Assembly (NCBI GenBank): GCA_937901465.1 | Contig: CALGTU010000012.1 | Coordinates: forward strand, 1-5,207 | Reading direction: 5' to 3' | Length of the DNA stretch: 5,207 nt | Source of the DNA: an uncultured Clostridia bacterium | GTDB lineage: Bacteria > Bacillota > Clostridia > Oscillospirales > Ruminococcaceae | In this document: positions 4,690 through 5,207 of the stretch, in pieces | Layout of the letters: every line of letters starts with the position of its first letter | Position numbering within the stretch: position 1 is the stretch's first letter | The notes under the pieces: generated by a model | Seen by the model: only the letters and a program-made list of their open reading frames with translations | Databases searched by the model: none | What the model was told of the DNA's origin: nothing | Program-made: the position numbers and the translations under genes

Positions 4690-5207
4690 ATGATTGATTT
4701 TGTAATTAAAAACGGAGTTTTAGAAAAATACACAGGAAACGAAACCAAGGTAGTAATCCCCGATTCTGTTACAGTGATTTACAATGAGACATTCATGGGT
4801 TGCAGATCTTTAAAAGAAATAACAATCCCCGATTCTGTTACAGTGATTGGTGAAGGTGCATTCTATGGTTGTGAATCGCTTGAACAAATAACAATTCCCG
4901 ATTCTGTTACAGAGATTTACGATGAGACATTCTCTGGTTGCAAATCTTTAAAAGAAATAACAATCCCTGATTCTGTTACAGAGATTGGTGATAGGGTATT
5001 CATGGCTTGCAAATCTTTAGAAGAGGTAACAATTCCTGATTCTGTTACAGTGATTGGTGAATTTGCGTTCTATAATTGTATATTTTTGAAGGAAATAACA
5101 ATCCCCGATTCTGTTAAAGAGATTGGTAGCGGTGCGTTCATAGATTGCAAAAACCTTGCAGATGAAAATGGATTTGTTATTGTAAGAGATGTTTTATATG
5201 ACTACTT
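4690..5207 (+). CDS. Second BspA-like LRR protein, N-terminal part (172 codons, runs off the window end)
   Basis: The gene starts MIDFVIKNGVLEKYTGNETKVVIPDSV, nearly the same cap as the LRR protein just upstream. Six 23-residue LRR_5 units follow from residue 23, then CKNLADENGFVIVRDVLYDY at the edge. No stop codon occurs before 5207. Joined through the 55-bp terminal overlap to 1-422, the frame continues exactly and gives 294 residues with ten LRR units split 6+4 by an internal segment. That segment (FVIVRDVLYDYLGNAEKVIIP) mirrors the N-terminal cap (FVIKNGVLEKYTGNETKVVIP), so the full protein looks like two capped LRR blocks fused. There is no signal peptide. Units alternate IGxxxF with IYxETF variants. 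The role is unknown, presumably similar to its neighbour's. Confidence 0.92.
   Translation, partial: MIDFVIKNGVLEKYTGNETKVVIPDSVTVIYNETFMGCRSLKEITIPDSVTVIGEGAFYGCESLEQITIPDSVTEIYDETFSGCKSLKEITIPDSVTEIGDRVFMACKSLEEVTIPDSVTVIGEFAFYNCIFLKEITIPDSVKEIGSGAFIDCKNLADENGFVIVRDVLYDY
4714..4774 (+). repeat. 61-bp identity shared by the two LRR gene starts, copy B
   Basis: This run is identical to 4081-4141 and lies 633 bp downstream of it. After the match the paralogues diverge (gagatt versus gtgatt). Recombination between the copies would delete one LRR gene exactly and fuse the N-terminus of the first to the repeats of the second. Confidence 0.95.
4756..5169 (+). repeat. Six in-frame 69-bp LRR units
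   Basis: Units begin at 4756, 4825, 4894, 4963, 5032 and 5101. Units 1 and 3 carry the variant IYxETF (tac aat/gat gag aca ttc) in place of IGxxAF. The sixth ends in CKNLADEN and leads into the internal cap. Confidence 0.93.
5032..5116 (+). repeat. 85-bp duplicated block, copy B (matches 216-300)
   Basis: This block is 83/85 identical to 216-300. On the closed circle the two copies are 336 bp apart within one gene. Both begin at an LRR unit boundary and contain the atypical YNCIFLKEI unit. Confidence 0.92.
5153..5207. repeat. Terminal direct repeat, right copy (55 bp)
   Basis: This copy is identical to bases 1-55 and lies at the window edge. Removing it leaves a 5,152-bp unit that closes in frame within the second LRR gene. 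Confidence 0.97.

Overview
This is an AT-rich window in which every convincing gene lies on the + strand. Strong AAAGGAG/AGGAGG ribosome-binding sites, sigma-A-type promoter sequences and BspA-type leucine-rich-repeat genes suggest a low-GC Firmicute, most likely a gut or rumen Clostridia. That placement is inferred from style, not from a marker gene.

Layout: (i) 1-422 is the 3' part of a leucine-rich-repeat (LRR_5/BspA-like) gene. (ii) 423-570 is the only sizeable non-coding stretch. It holds a near-consensus promoter (428-456), a perfect 16-bp palindrome (496-511) and a second, extended -10 promoter (530-538). (iii) 571-4007 is a tight four-gene run: a WYL-domain transcriptional regulator, an unrecognised 283-aa protein, a PPP-type metallophosphatase and a second, unrelated-looking calcineurin-like metallophosphoesterase. 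Gaps are 3-15 nt. (iv) 4057-4668 is a complete small LRR protein. (v) 4690 to the window end is the 5' part of a second LRR gene, paralogous to the first.

The first 55 bases and the last 55 bases are identical. Joining the ends gives a 5,152-bp circle in which the LRR gene starting at 4690 runs in frame through the junction to the stop at 420-422. The joined gene is 885 bp and encodes 294 aa with 10 repeats. The overlap could mean a genuine circular molecule, or a chromosomal locus flanked by a 55-bp repeat in two LRR paralogues where a de Bruijn assembler closed a loop. No replication, mobilisation or recombination gene is visible, which favours the second reading or a cryptic/excised form.

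Functional reading (inference): the WYL protein probably autoregulates a six-gene operon from the palindrome. Such regulators (BrxR, CapW, DriD) are known to control phage-defence and DNA-damage genes. Two phosphoesterases, an unknown protein and two apparently cytoplasmic LRR proteins would be the effector/sensor set. The combination is not one I recognise as a described system.
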